Assembly (NCBI GenBank): GCA_964579305.1
Contig: CAZOGY010000052.1
Span: 1 to 22,513, forward strand
DNA length: 22,513 bases
Source: JBCBWG01 sp964579305
GTDB taxonomy: Bacteria > Pseudomonadota > Alphaproteobacteria > Rhizobiales > Hyphomicrobiaceae
Reading direction: 5' to 3'
The position numbers were made by a program, and so were the translations under genes. A model generated the notes under the pieces. The model did not search any database. It saw only the letters and a list, made by a program, of their open reading frames with translations, and was not told the origin of the DNA. Shown here piece by piece: positions 1 to 8,161 of the stretch (its first letter is position 1; every line of letters begins with the position of its first letter).

Positions 1-260
1 ATAGGTTTGTGTGGCTCACGGCTGATCCCTCGCTACGCTCGGGGCCTCCGCCAGGACGGCGCTTGCGCGGGGCCGCCGTCGCGGCCTTATTGCTGAATCC
101 GATTAAGGGCGACATGCTTTAGGTGAATTGAAAGTTGCGCTGACGCTTGGATTGAGCGGCGTTGGCGGAACTTTCCTTTCTCTTTGGTCCAACACTGTTA
201 TTTGCCGTAACCGCGACAGTCCTGATCTTGTTCGATGAAACGGCAGTGGCGCGTGCGAAG
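1..260. other. Intergenic region downstream of the DUF2189 gene
   Basis: Apart from repeat copy A (71-126) and a short GC-rich dyad around 28-43, I see no gene here. No T-rich intrinsic terminator for the minus-strand DUF2189 gene is visible at 180-260. A plus-strand open frame starting with TTG at 162 encodes a hydrophobic stretch, but it runs far into the antisense of DUF2189 and is not supported. Confidence 0.5.
71..126 (+). repeat. Dispersed repeat family 1, copy A (hairpin plus conserved tail)
   Basis: A GC hairpin (GGCCGC at 71-76, GCGGCC at 81-86) is followed after 7 bases by a 33-base tail at 94-126 that begins TGAATCCGATTA and contains GCGACATGC and AGGTGA. The same arrangement occurs at 9529-9587. 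The two tails share 29 of about 34 aligned columns (4 mismatches, 1 gap, aligned by eye). Both copies lie outside genes and in the same orientation. I infer an intergenic repeat of the REP/small palindromic type. No coding potential is apparent. Confidence 0.6.
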
Positions 261-1127
261 CTACGCCGTTTCGATCTGCGACGAAGCGGCTGTTCCCACC
301 GTTCGCGTATAAAGATGCCAGCTTGCGTAACCGAGCACTGGCAAAACCAGCGGCAAAAGAATAAGTCCGCTGATCAATGCCAGCCCGATCATCGCGGCAA
401 TCAATGCGCACCACAAAGCCATCGCAACCGGATTTTGTGCGACCAGGCGGACACTTGTGATCATCGCCGTCATGACGTCGATATCCCGATCGTAAAGCAT
501 GGGATATGTGACGACCGATATTGAAAAAACGAGCAACGCTATGATCGCACCGACGACGTGGCCAACGACAAGAAACGTCCAACCCGTCGATGTGTCGAAT
601 ATTTGCGTCACCAATTCTCCGAAGTCGAGCGCGGTTGCGCCGAAAAAGCCAAGCGTCAGCATGGCTGCAATATCCATCCAAATGAAAAAGGCGAATGCCG
701 TGATCAGCGCCATCCAGCGCAAATCCCGTTTTCGAATTTCGTTCACCGTGGCAATGACCCGCCCGAAGCTGACAGGTGTGCCATCTTGAAGGCGGCGGCT
801 GACGTCGTAAAAGGCGATCGCCACAAATGGGGCGATCAGTGCAAAGCCCATCGCCAGCGGATAAACGAGATACGGCAAGTCCAAAAAAATCATCAACGCG
901 GCCAAGAGCCAACCGCCGAGCGTGTATACGCCGGCCAGCGCGATCGACAAAAACGGTGCGCGCGCCCAGTCCTTCAAGCCATGCCAGAGGATCGCGGCGA
1001 TGTCGCTGAAGCTGACCGATTGCAACGTGATGTTGGCTGCGCGCTGGCCGCCGTCGCATGTTGCATTGGTCGGGCCGATGGCTCGCTGCTGATCAAAGCC
1101 GGCTCCAGTCTCGCCATGGTCTGCCAT
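261..1127 (-). CDS. DUF2189 family multi-pass membrane protein
   Basis: The 288-residue protein has a hydrophilic N-terminus of about 50 residues followed by about six hydrophobic segments, consistent with an inner-membrane location. The stretch ILWHGLKDWARAPFLS followed by a GGWLL-containing helix resembles the start of the DUF2189 domain. That family is often mis-annotated as cytochrome c oxidase subunit I-like and has no established function. I chose the ATG at 1127 because it overlaps the stop of the upstream oxidoreductase gene (TGATG, one shared base), a classic translational coupling. The longer open frame reaching 1859 is antisense-like read-through in another frame of the oxidoreductase gene. 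The stop is TAG at 263-261. The family assignment is from recognition of the pattern; the biochemical role is unknown. Confidence 0.8.
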   Translation of the reverse strand: MADHGETGAGFDQQRAIGPTNATCDGGQRAANITLQSVSFSDIAAILWHGLKDWARAPFLSIALAGVYTLGGWLLAALMIFLDLPYLVYPLAMGFALIAPFVAIAFYDVSRRLQDGTPVSFGRVIATVNEIRKRDLRWMALITAFAFFIWMDIAAMLTLGFFGATALDFGELVTQIFDTSTGWTFLVVGHVVGAIIALLVFSISVVTYPMLYDRDIDVMTAMITSVRLVAQNPVAMALWCALIAAMIGLALISGLILLPLVLPVLGYASWHLYTRTVGTAASSQIETA

Positions 1128-2131
1128 CAGTTGCCGTCCGCCACGAGCATGATTTTGCCGATATGTGCGCTGGACTCCATCAATCGATGTGCCTCGGCGG
1201 CCTCGGCCAACGGCATTGTTGTGTGGATGACCGGCTTGACTTGGCCCGACGCAATCAACGGCCAGACTTTGGTTTCGAGAGCTTGTGCAATTGCTGCCTT
1301 TTCTTCGACCGTCCGCGGACGCAACGTTGAGCCTGTCCAGGTCAGGCGCTTGAGCATCAGGCGCATAAAGTTGGCCTCGACCTTGGGCCCGCCAAGCCAG
1401 GCAATCTGGACGAGCCGCCCATCGAGACCCAGGCTGTCGATATTCTTTTGGACGTACGCGCCGCCGACCATGTCGAGGATCACATCGACGCCCTTGCCGC
1501 CGGTTTCCTCCTTGGCGATCGCGACGAAATCCTCGGTCTTGTAATTGATTGCGCGGTCGGCGCCCAATTCGCGGCATGCAGCGCATTTGGCGTCCGTACC
1601 CGCGGTCGCCAGCACTTTGGCGCCGAATGCTTTCGCGAGTTGAATGGCTGTTGTGCCAATGCCGCTTGTGCCGCCGTGGACCATGAATGTCTCGCCGGCC
1701 TGCAAACGACCGCGGTCGAAAACGTTGGTCCAAACCGTGAAGTAGGTCTCGGGCAACGCCGCAGCTTCGATGGCGCTCAGGCCGTCGGGAACCGGCAGCG
1801 CCTGCGGTTCGGGGGCGGTACAGAACTGCGCATAGCCCCCACCTGCCACAAGGGCGCACACGCGATCGCCAATCTGGTAGCGACTGGTTCCGCCGCCAAG
1901 CGCAACGACTTCGCCGGCAATTTCAAGGCCGGGGACCTGACTTGCGCCCGGTGGCGGGTTGTAGTGCCCCAGGCGTTGTTGCACGTCGGGCCGGTTTACC
2001 CCGGCCGCGGCGACACGGACCAGGATTTCCCCGTGTGCGGGCTCGGGCACTGGCATGGTATCGGGCACCAGCACTTCCGGGCCGCCGAAGCCAGCAAGCT
2101 TCACGTAGGCCATCGTGTCGGGGATGGTCAT
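1127..2131 (-). CDS. NAD(P)H quinone oxidoreductase, PIG3/TP53I3-like zinc-independent MDR family
   Basis: The 334-residue protein is a full-length medium-chain dehydrogenase/reductase of the quinone oxidoreductase type. It has a GroES-like N-terminal half with AAGVNRPDVQQRLGHYNPPP and PGLEIAGEV. Its Rossmann motif VHGGTSGIGTTAIQLAKAFG binds NADPH. A C-terminal substrate-domain segment ends AEAHRLMESSAHIGKIML. The catalytic-zinc ligands of alcohol dehydrogenases are absent, as expected for this branch, which reduces quinones or enals with NADPH in the cytoplasm. A GGAGG ribosome site (2141-2145) lies about 9 bases upstream of the ATG. The stop overlaps the start of the DUF2189 gene, so the two are probably co-transcribed. 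An intrinsic terminator at 2207-2242 separates them from the upstream nucleotidase gene. The exact substrate cannot be read from sequence. Confidence 0.88.
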   Translation of the reverse strand: MTIPDTMAYVKLAGFGGPEVLVPDTMPVPEPAHGEILVRVAAAGVNRPDVQQRLGHYNPPPGASQVPGLEIAGEVVALGGGTSRYQIGDRVCALVAGGGYAQFCTAPEPQALPVPDGLSAIEAAALPETYFTVWTNVFDRGRLQAGETFMVHGGTSGIGTTAIQLAKAFGAKVLATAGTDAKCAACRELGADRAINYKTEDFVAIAKEETGGKGVDVILDMVGGAYVQKNIDSLGLDGRLVQIAWLGGPKVEANFMRLMLKRLTWTGSTLRPRTVEEKAAIAQALETKVWPLIASGQVKPVIHTTMPLAEAAEAHRLMESSAHIGKIMLVADGN

Positions 2132-2206
2132 CGCGTGTTTCCTCCCGCGCGTTGTTTCACAACACTATGCGGGTTTGTGCTGGCGGAGGGAACCTGGCGC
2201 GGAGCG

Positions 2207-2242
2207 AAAAGAGCGGCTGGACACAGGGATGCCCAGCCGCTC
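2207..2242 (-). terminator. Rho-independent terminator after the 5'-nucleotidase gene
   Basis: A perfect 10-bp stem (GAGCGGCTGG at 2211-2220 with CCAGCCGCTC at 2233-2242) encloses a 12-base loop. On the minus strand it is followed by TTTT (AAAA at 2207-2210). It lies about 55 bases past the nucleotidase stop and upstream of the oxidoreductase start, so it separates two minus-strand transcripts. Confidence 0.85.
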
Positions 2243-2295
2243 CTGCGGCCGTTCACGGTTGCATACACCCAGAGATTGTGGACCGGCTTGCGCGT

Positions 2296-3906
2296 TTATT
2301 TTGCGATGATGCGGTCATCGACCTTGGCTTCATAGGTTCCGCCGATCTTGCCAAGATAATCGGCGACGACCTGTTCCAGGTTGGGGCCGTAGTCGTACGC
2401 GTTCATGGCTTTGTCACGGAATACAGCGTACCCGTCGCCGCCGCCGCGCATGTAGTTGTTCGACACGACACCGTAGACGGCGGTCGGATCAATCGGCGCA
2501 AAGCTGCCGTCGGGGCCAGCGACCATCACATTTGAAATGCGGCTGCCGGCAGCAGCTTTTGCATCAAACGTGTACTTGAGGCCGGCAACTTGCGGAAAGC
2601 GGCCGGCGCCGTCTTCGATCTTGCTCACGCCGTTCTCCAAAGCCGCGATCACGTCGGTGCCCTTCAGCTGGAACGTCGCCAGTGTGTTCTGGAATGGCAG
2701 GACCGTCAAAAGCTCGCCCATCGTGATCGAACCGGCATCGATCGAAGCGCGCAGGCCGCCGCCATTTTGCACGGCGATCTGGATGCCCTGGCCCTTGACC
2801 CGATCAAGCATGGCCTCGGCAACGAGAACACCCATCTCGCAAACGCCGGCCCGGCAGATGCGGCGGTCACCATTGATTGCCTTGCCGGCGACGCCCACAA
2901 CTTTCGATTTGATCGCTTCCAGCGGTTGCGCTTTTGCAGCAATCAATTTGGCAAGTTCGGCGTCTTCCGGCACGGCCGCGTTGAGGAGCCACGGTGCGCC
3001 GCTGGCACTTTTGACATCGCCCTTGTCGTCGAACGTGACGGTCAGTTCGCCGAGGTATTTTGAGTAGGCATAGGCCTGCACGATCTGAACAGGTTTGCCG
3101 TCAGGTCCGGTAATGACAGTGGGATACTTATCGAGAAGCGTGTGACTGTGGCCGCCCACGATGACGTCAATGCCCGCCACGGCTTTGGCGATCGCGATAT
3201 CGCGATTAATGCCGACATGCGAAAGCACGACGATCTTATCGACGCCCTGGCCCTTGAGGTCGGCAATCGTGGTCTTGAGGGCATCTTCGGCTTTGAGGAA
3301 CGCGACGCTTTTGCCGGGCGATGACGTCTCGCTGGTGTCTTCGGCCAGAAGCCCGATGATGCCGACCTTGTCGGGGCCAAAGCTTTTGATGACGTAAGGC
3401 TTGATCAGGTTGGCCAACTCCGAGGCGGCGTCGAATTTGACGTTGGCAAAAAGGATTGGAAATTTCGCAGCCTTCGCGAACGCGACCAGACCTTCTGGCC
3501 CATCGTCGAACTCATGGTTTCCAACCGCCATTGCATCAAAGCCAATGCGGTTCATGATGTCGACAGCCACGCTGCCTTTGTACTGCGTGTAAAACAACGA
3601 GCCTTGGAACTGATCGCCCGCATCCAGCACCAGGACGTTGCGACCGGCTTGCTTCAAGGCATTTCGGCGGGCGTCAATCGCGCTTTTCACCCGCGCCATG
3701 CCGCCGAAACACTTGCCGTCGACATTGTCGCTCGGCCGGCAGGTGCCGTCGTATTTGTTGATCGGCTCAATGCGCGAGTGGACGTCGTTGATGTGCAGGA
3801 TCGTGAGGCGGAAATCAGCAAGCGCCGAGGGCGCAAAGAGGGTTGCTGCAGCGAAGGATACCGCAAGCGCGGCAAACGATGGCAAAGTGGGCAGATGCTT
3901 GGTCAC
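2296..3906 (-). CDS. Secreted UshA-type 5'-nucleotidase / metallophosphatase
   Basis: A protein of about 536 residues with an N-terminal signal peptide (hydrophobic segment ending near APSALA), so probably periplasmic. The metallophosphatase domain carries the dimetal motifs in order: HINDVHS, DAGDQFQG, GNHEFDDG, LSHVG and GGHSHT. The C-terminal nucleotidase domain has NGGGLRASIDAG and NNYMRGGGDGYAVF, the nucleoside-stacking region. Length and order match UshA/YfkN-like enzymes, which hydrolyse extracellular nucleotides to nucleosides and phosphate. Start: an in-frame GTG at 3915 is only two bases from GGGAG, whereas the GTG at 3906 has that GGGAG 8 bases upstream. I therefore prefer 3906. 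Both give a good signal peptide. The gene is followed by a terminator, so it is probably monocistronic. UDP-sugar hydrolase versus 5'-nucleotidase specificity is not decidable here. Confidence 0.9.
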   Translation of the reverse strand: MTKHLPTLPSFAALAVSFAAATLFAPSALADFRLTILHINDVHSRIEPINKYDGTCRPSDNVDGKCFGGMARVKSAIDARRNALKQAGRNVLVLDAGDQFQGSLFYTQYKGSVAVDIMNRIGFDAMAVGNHEFDDGPEGLVAFAKAAKFPILFANVKFDAASELANLIKPYVIKSFGPDKVGIIGLLAEDTSETSSPGKSVAFLKAEDALKTTIADLKGQGVDKIVVLSHVGINRDIAIAKAVAGIDVIVGGHSHTLLDKYPTVITGPDGKPVQIVQAYAYSKYLGELTVTFDDKGDVKSASGAPWLLNAAVPEDAELAKLIAAKAQPLEAIKSKVVGVAGKAINGDRRICRAGVCEMGVLVAEAMLDRVKGQGIQIAVQNGGGLRASIDAGSITMGELLTVLPFQNTLATFQLKGTDVIAALENGVSKIEDGAGRFPQVAGLKYTFDAKAAAGSRISNVMVAGPDGSFAPIDPTAVYGVVSNNYMRGGGDGYAVFRDKAMNAYDYGPNLEQVVADYLGKIGGTYEAKVDDRIIAK

Positions 3907-4049
3907 GGGGCTCACTCCCGAATGATGGCGCGGATCTCAGTTCCGCCGTGAAGTTTATGCCACGGCTGATGATGGCGCTGTGACAGGTCTACCGCTTGGC
4001 GCGGCACACCCTTTCGGGCGGCGGTGGCCTGGGTTGCCGAGGCTATTGC

Positions 4050-4199
4050 GGTCCAACCTTCGTTGCGGGCCGACGTTGATGCGCCCGTTACCGCATTTCG
4101 ACGAGCGGCTTGATCGTGCCACCACGCGTGCTAAATGCCCGCGACGAAGGTTGGATGATGCTTGGCGCGGGCAAAGCCGCAACGGCGCCAGGTTTTTTT
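4050..4199 (+). ncRNA. Candidate structured small RNA or attenuator leader
   Basis: TCCAACCTTCGTTGCGGGC at 4052-4070 can pair along its whole length (one G-U pair) with GCCCGCGACGAAGGTTGGA at 4137-4155, enclosing 66 bases. Inside, GATGCG (4078-4083) can pair with CGCATT (4092-4097), and CGTG with CACG in the second half, giving a branched fold. Six bases after the closing stem a terminator hairpin with seven Ts begins. No plus-strand protein gene precedes that terminator, so it must end either a free-standing RNA of about 150 bases or a prematurely stopped leader of the ABC operon. I could not match it to 6S, SRP, RNase P or tmRNA signature sequences. The 5' end is a guess. Confidence 0.45.
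4161..4199 (+). terminator. Intrinsic terminator upstream of the ABC operon
   Basis: CTTGGCGC (4161-4168) pairs with GCGCCAGG (4185-4192), 8 bp with one G-U. The 16-base loop can itself form GGC-AAA-GCC. TTTTTTT follows at 4193-4199. The stem and U-tract are typical of a rho-independent terminator on the plus strand, located 100 bases before the ABC ATPase start codon. Confidence 0.75.
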
Positions 4200-4298
4200 A
4201 AGACCGAACCATTCCCGCAACCGCCAAACGCGATGCGGCGGCCTGCAATCGGACCTGGGCGGCGTCCTGCCGCTACGGCGACCACGGAGAGGACCGAC

Positions 4299-5249
4299 AT
4301 GAACCTGATTTCGGCGCGAGGGCTCACGAAGCGGTTCGGTGAGCAGACCGCGGTCGATGATGTTTCACTTGCGGTCAAGCGCGGTGAGGTGGTCGGGTTT
4401 CTGGGCCCAAACGGGGCCGGAAAGTCGACGACCATGCGCATGATCGCTGGCTTTCTGGAGCCGGACGCGGGCACCTCGACGATTTGTGACTACGATGTCG
4501 GCGAACGGGCAACGGATGCCAAACGCCGGCTCGGCTATCTGCCTGAGGGCGCGCCAGCCTACTCCGACATGACGGTGTGTGAGTTCTTGACGTTCATCGG
4601 CAAGATCCGTGGCCTTGGAGGCCGCGCGCTTGAAGACAGGCTCGGCGAGATGGTTCATGCGATCAATCTCACCGACGTGTGGAATAAGCCGATTGAGAAC
4701 CTGTCGAAAGGTTACAAACGCCGGGTGGGCATCGCCCAAGCGTTGGTCCACGACCCCGACGTCCTGATCCTCGATGAACCCACGGATGGGCTCGATCCCA
4801 ATCAGAAGCACGAGATGCGCACGCTGATCCAAGGGATCGCGCCGACGAAGGCGATCATCGTGTCGACCCATATCCTGGAAGAGGTGGAGGCAGTTTGCAC
4901 CCGAACAGTGATCATTGCCGCTGGCAAGGTGGTCGCTGACGAGACACCTGACGATCTCATCAAGCGGGCCCGCGCCGGTGACGCGATCCGCATCACGGTG
5001 CGGGGCGGCGACGCCGATGCGATCAAGGCAAAGCTCGCGGCCATTGCGCAGACGGACGCTGTTGAGATTGTAGGGCGCGCCAACGGCGTGACCCGCGCGC
5101 GGATCATACCCAACGGGAGCGCTTTGAACCCTGGGGCCTTGGCCGCCGCTCTCGCAAGCGAAGATCTGGCTGTTGAAGATATCGGTCGCGACGCGCCGCG
5201 CCTTGAGGACGTGTTCCGCGAGATCACGGGTCAGCAGCGCATCAACTGA
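4299..5249 (+). CDS. ABC transporter ATP-binding protein, GldA-like
   Basis: A 316-residue cytoplasmic ATPase that energises the membrane partners encoded just downstream. Walker A is GPNGAGKST at residues 36-44, the signature is LSKGY near 135-139, Walker B is VLILDEPTDGLDP from about 155, and the H-loop is STHI at 189-192. The region after about residue 215 is the C-terminal extension common in ABC-2 export ATPases (CcmA/GldA/NosF group). The ATG at 4299 is chosen because GGAGAGG lies 6 bases upstream and the conserved domain begins at once. The in-frame upstream extension to 4110 reads through the terminator and inverted repeat and is not credible. The order ATPase, permease, Gldg-like protein, DUF4340 recurs in many bacteria. 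The substrate is unknown. Confidence 0.92.
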   Translation: MNLISARGLTKRFGEQTAVDDVSLAVKRGEVVGFLGPNGAGKSTTMRMIAGFLEPDAGTSTICDYDVGERATDAKRRLGYLPEGAPAYSDMTVCEFLTFIGKIRGLGGRALEDRLGEMVHAINLTDVWNKPIENLSKGYKRRVGIAQALVHDPDVLILDEPTDGLDPNQKHEMRTLIQGIAPTKAIIVSTHILEEVEAVCTRTVIIAAGKVVADETPDDLIKRARAGDAIRITVRGGDADAIKAKLAAIAQTDAVEIVGRANGVTRARIIPNGSALNPGALAAALASEDLAVEDIGRDAPRLEDVFREITGQQRIN

Positions 5250-5332
5250 CCGGTGCTCTCGACGCGCTGAAACGCACATCGCCATTTGGACACCGTACGC
5301 GGGCCTCGCCCCCCAATCACCAGAGGACGCAC

Positions 5333-6067
5333 ATGAAAACCATCGGGCTGATTTTCGAGCGCGAATTCCGCGCCTATTTCTCAACGCCGCTGGCCGCAAT
5401 CTTCCTGGCCGTATTTCTCGCTTTGTCTGCCGGCCTGACATTCTTTGTCTCAGGCTTCTTTGACCGGGCGCAGGCTGATCTGGCCGCATTTTTTACCTGG
5501 CATCCCTGGCTCTTCATGATCCTGATGCCGGCGATTGGGATGCGGCTTTGGGCGGAAGAGCGCCGCTCAGGCACGATCGAATTGCTGATGACACTGCCGG
5601 TTAAGACTTGGGAACTGGTGATTGGCAAATTTCTGGCTGGCTGGGCCTTTACCGGTGTCGCCCTTTTGCTGACGACGCCATTATGGGTCACCGTGAACTA
5701 TCTGGGTTCGCCGGATAATGGCGTGATCTTTGCCAGTTATTTGGGAAGCTGGCTGATGGCGGGTGCCTTCCTCGCCCTCGCGGCGTGCATCTCGGCGCTG
5801 ACGACGAGCCAAGTGATCGCCTTCATCGTCGCAAGTATTCTCGGCTTCTTGCTGGTCATGGCCGGGTTTGACCTGGTGCTGGCGGGTGTCCGCGGCTGGG
5901 CGCCCAACTGGCTCGTTGAGATTGTGCAGTCGCTGTCATTCATCTCGCATTTCAACCGATTGACGCGGGGCGTCATCGAAATGCCGACGTTGATCTTCTT
6001 TGGCTCAATGATTGCGCTGTGCCTGTGGATCAACATCCAGATCGTCGATCTGAAAAAAGCGTCGTGA
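5333..6067 (+). CDS. ABC-2 type permease subunit, GldF-like
   Basis: A 244-residue integral membrane protein with about six hydrophobic segments. It begins with the short amphipathic stretch FEREFRAYFSTPLAAIF typical of ABC-2 permeases (GldF/NosY type). The cytoplasmic motif EERRSGTIELLMTLPV between the second and third segments is the region that contacts the ATPase. GAGGA lies 6 bases before the ATG. The gap from the ATPase gene is 83 bases, and the stop TGA (6065-6067) supplies part of the ribosome site of the next gene, so the genes form one operon. The protein should form the membrane pore with the ATPase encoded upstream. What it transports is not evident. Confidence 0.88.
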   Translation: MKTIGLIFEREFRAYFSTPLAAIFLAVFLALSAGLTFFVSGFFDRAQADLAAFFTWHPWLFMILMPAIGMRLWAEERRSGTIELLMTLPVKTWELVIGKFLAGWAFTGVALLLTTPLWVTVNYLGSPDNGVIFASYLGSWLMAGAFLALAACISALTTSQVIAFIVASILGFLLVMAGFDLVLAGVRGWAPNWLVEIVQSLSFISHFNRLTRGVIEMPTLIFFGSMIALCLWINIQIVDLKKAS

Positions 6068-6075
6068 GGCCTGAC

Positions 6076-8061
6076 ATGTCGATGATTGAAAATGTGTCTG
6101 AAAAACTGAAGCCAGCAGCGGAACGTCTCAAACCCGACGCCTTAGTGGAAACGACGAAGGTAGACCGTCTTTCGCACGGCCGGTTGATCGCGCTTGGTAT
6201 TGGGCTTGCCATTATCCTGTTCCTGGCTGCCAACGTGTTGGCATCAAACCTGTTCAGATCAACCCGGGCTGATCTGACCGATAACAATCTCTATTCCCTG
6301 TCGAGCGGCACGCGGACGTTGCTGTCGAAGCTCGACGAACCCATCCACATGCGCTTGTTCTTGTCGGAAGCGCTTGTGCAGCAGGCGCCGCAACTGGCCG
6401 CATACGCCACGCGCGTGCGCTCGATGCTGGAATCCTATGTCAATCTGTCTGGCGGGCGGCTGACGCTCGACGTCATCGATCCGCAACCGTATTCAGAAGC
6501 CGAAGACCGCGCGGTGGGCCTTGGCATCAATCGTATCCGCCTCCGCGGCGCGGACAACGAACTGTTTTTTGGACTTGCGGCGACAAACTCCACGGACGGG
6601 CGCGGTCAGATTCCAGTGTTTTCACCAGAGCGCGAAGCGTTCCTTGAGTATGATCTGACCCGGCTGATCGCCGAACTCGGCCAACCGAAAAAGCCGGTGA
6701 TCGCGCTGGTCGACGGCATTGCGCTGTCTGGCAACCCGATGGCGCGCCAGCCGCAAAGCCAGATCCTGACCCAATTGAAAGAGCTGTTCACGGTTGAACA
6801 GATCTTTGGCGACGCCGACGCTCTTCCAGAGGGTACGCGGGTCTTGATGGTGGTCCATCCTCAGGGTCTCTCGGATCGCCTGCTCTACACGATCGACCAG
6901 TGGGTTCTTTCGGGCGGGGCAACGCTCGTGTTTGCCGATCCGCATGCGGAGACCGCGCCGGGTCTTCGCCCGGGGATGCCACCGCGCAATGCGTCGTCCG
7001 ACTTCAAAAAGCTGTTCGATGCCTGGGGTATCGCGTTCGATGCGAGCAAGTCGGTCGGCGATCCAACATACGCTTTGCGGACCCAGCGCAATGTCGGTGG
7101 GCGCGCTGTTGCGGTAAGCTATCTGCCCTGGCTTGCCCTGCGCAAAGATGCGTTTGCACAAGACAACGCTATGCTTGCACAGCTCTCAAGCATCGTAATG
7201 ACCAACGCCGGGGCGTTTGCCACAACCGCTAGTGACGTCACGCTGACGCCGCTTATCACGGCCTCGGGCGACGCCGGCCTCCTGAATACCGCTGACGCGA
7301 CGCGGCAGGGCGGTGATCCCCGCGAGCTTTACACAAAACTTGAGCCGCCCAAGGACACAAAGGCACCGCTTATTCTTGCCGGTCGTCTGGGCGGCAAGAT
7401 CAAGTCCGCCTTTCCCAAGGGCAAACCCGACAAGTCCGAATTCAAGGGCGAGCATCTCACCGGCCCGAGCGGCGATATCAACGTCGTCCTCGTCAGCGAT
7501 GCGGATATGTTGGCTGACCGCAACTGGATCCGTCAGCGCAACGTGCTCGGCCAGACGATTGCCGAAGCGTTCGCAAACAACGGCCCGTTCGTGCTGAACG
7601 CGGTTGAGCAGATGTCCGGCGGCGTCGTGCTTGCGGGGCTGCGTGGACGCGGCGTGTCATGGCGGCCGTTCGAGACAATCGATGCGTTGGAAAAGAAGGC
7701 TGAAGCGCAATATCTCCAACAGCAGCAGCAGCTTGTTCAGAAACTGCGCGACGCGGAAACCAAGCTCCGCCGCATTTCCGCACAGGCCGGCAGTGACGGG
7801 GAACTCGTTTCTGAAGAAAGCGACAAGGCCGTTGCGGAGTTTCGCCAGGAGCTTTTGCGGACGCGGGCGCAATTGCGGCAGGTGCAATTCAATCTGCGGC
7901 GCGATGTCGACAGTCTGAAATCGTGGGTCACGACCCTCAACGTTGCGGTGGTGCCGGCGATTGTTGGTGCGCTTGCGTTGATGTTTGCGTTCCGCAGGCC
8001 GAAGCAGCCGGTGCCAGAGCGCCCGCCACAGGCGATCGAAACGCCCATCGGCGAAGCTTAA
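6076..8061 (+). CDS. Gldg family ABC-associated auxiliary membrane protein
   Basis: A 661-residue protein. A cytoplasmic N-terminal tail of about 35 residues precedes a membrane helix (about 36-57). Then comes FRSTRADLTDNNLYSLSSGT, the recognisable start of the Gldg/ABC_transp_aux extracytoplasmic region. The large periplasmic part contains DPQPYSEAEDRA and an LSGGATLVFADPHAE segment. A probable coiled coil follows at about 540-615 (rich in Q, E, R and L). A second membrane helix (about 623-639) leaves a short proline-rich cytoplasmic tail. The start at 6076 has TGAGG 6 bases upstream, made from the previous stop. This family accompanies GldA/GldF-type ATPase-permease pairs. In Bacteroidetes the homologues serve gliding, but no gliding genes are seen here, so the function is open. 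Confidence 0.88.
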   Translation: MSMIENVSEKLKPAAERLKPDALVETTKVDRLSHGRLIALGIGLAIILFLAANVLASNLFRSTRADLTDNNLYSLSSGTRTLLSKLDEPIHMRLFLSEALVQQAPQLAAYATRVRSMLESYVNLSGGRLTLDVIDPQPYSEAEDRAVGLGINRIRLRGADNELFFGLAATNSTDGRGQIPVFSPEREAFLEYDLTRLIAELGQPKKPVIALVDGIALSGNPMARQPQSQILTQLKELFTVEQIFGDADALPEGTRVLMVVHPQGLSDRLLYTIDQWVLSGGATLVFADPHAETAPGLRPGMPPRNASSDFKKLFDAWGIAFDASKSVGDPTYALRTQRNVGGRAVAVSYLPWLALRKDAFAQDNAMLAQLSSIVMTNAGAFATTASDVTLTPLITASGDAGLLNTADATRQGGDPRELYTKLEPPKDTKAPLILAGRLGGKIKSAFPKGKPDKSEFKGEHLTGPSGDINVVLVSDADMLADRNWIRQRNVLGQTIAEAFANNGPFVLNAVEQMSGGVVLAGLRGRGVSWRPFETIDALEKKAEAQYLQQQQQLVQKLRDAETKLRRISAQAGSDGELVSEESDKAVAEFRQELLRTRAQLRQVQFNLRRDVDSLKSWVTTLNVAVVPAIVGALALMFAFRRPKQPVPERPPQAIETPIGEA

Positions 8062-8161
8062 GACGACTGAGACCGGCGGTGCATGTCTGAGAGCGGCACG
8101 CCAGGTTCAGGCAATACATTGTGCTTTTTGAGAGCTGTGATCTGCGAAACGAGGATACCCC

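Larger units (their letters stand above)
3907..4298. other. Divergent intergenic region between the nucleotidase and ABC operons
   Basis: About 390 bases with no convincing protein gene. It must hold the promoters for both divergent units, but I cannot place -35/-10 boxes with confidence. It contains the 19-bp inverted repeat at 4052-4155 and the plus-strand terminator at 4161-4199, described separately. The remaining 100 bases to the ABC ATPase start carry only its ribosome site. Confidence 0.6.

Noticed and set aside
162..524. Plus-strand open frame with a hydrophobic N-terminal segment
   Set aside because: It starts with TTG without a clear ribosome site, and most of it is antisense to the DUF2189 gene. 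The later residues look like a frame shadow.
558..1544. Long plus-strand open frames opposite the DUF2189 and oxidoreductase genes, and similar frames opposite the DUF3141 and ackA genes
   Set aside because: They are antisense to clear family members, lack recognisable domains and have the composition expected of GC-rich shadow frames.
4040..4199. 6S RNA, SRP RNA, RNase P RNA or tmRNA identity for the structured region
   Set aside because: I looked for the SRP GGUCAGGUCCGGAAGG-type core, RNase P and tmRNA end signatures, and a 6S-like single rod with central bubble. None fits.
3980..4201. Plus-strand 73-codon open frame ending in the terminator T-tract
   Set aside because: No ribosome site and basic, shadow-like composition. 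It runs through the inverted repeat and terminator, which better fit a structured RNA.
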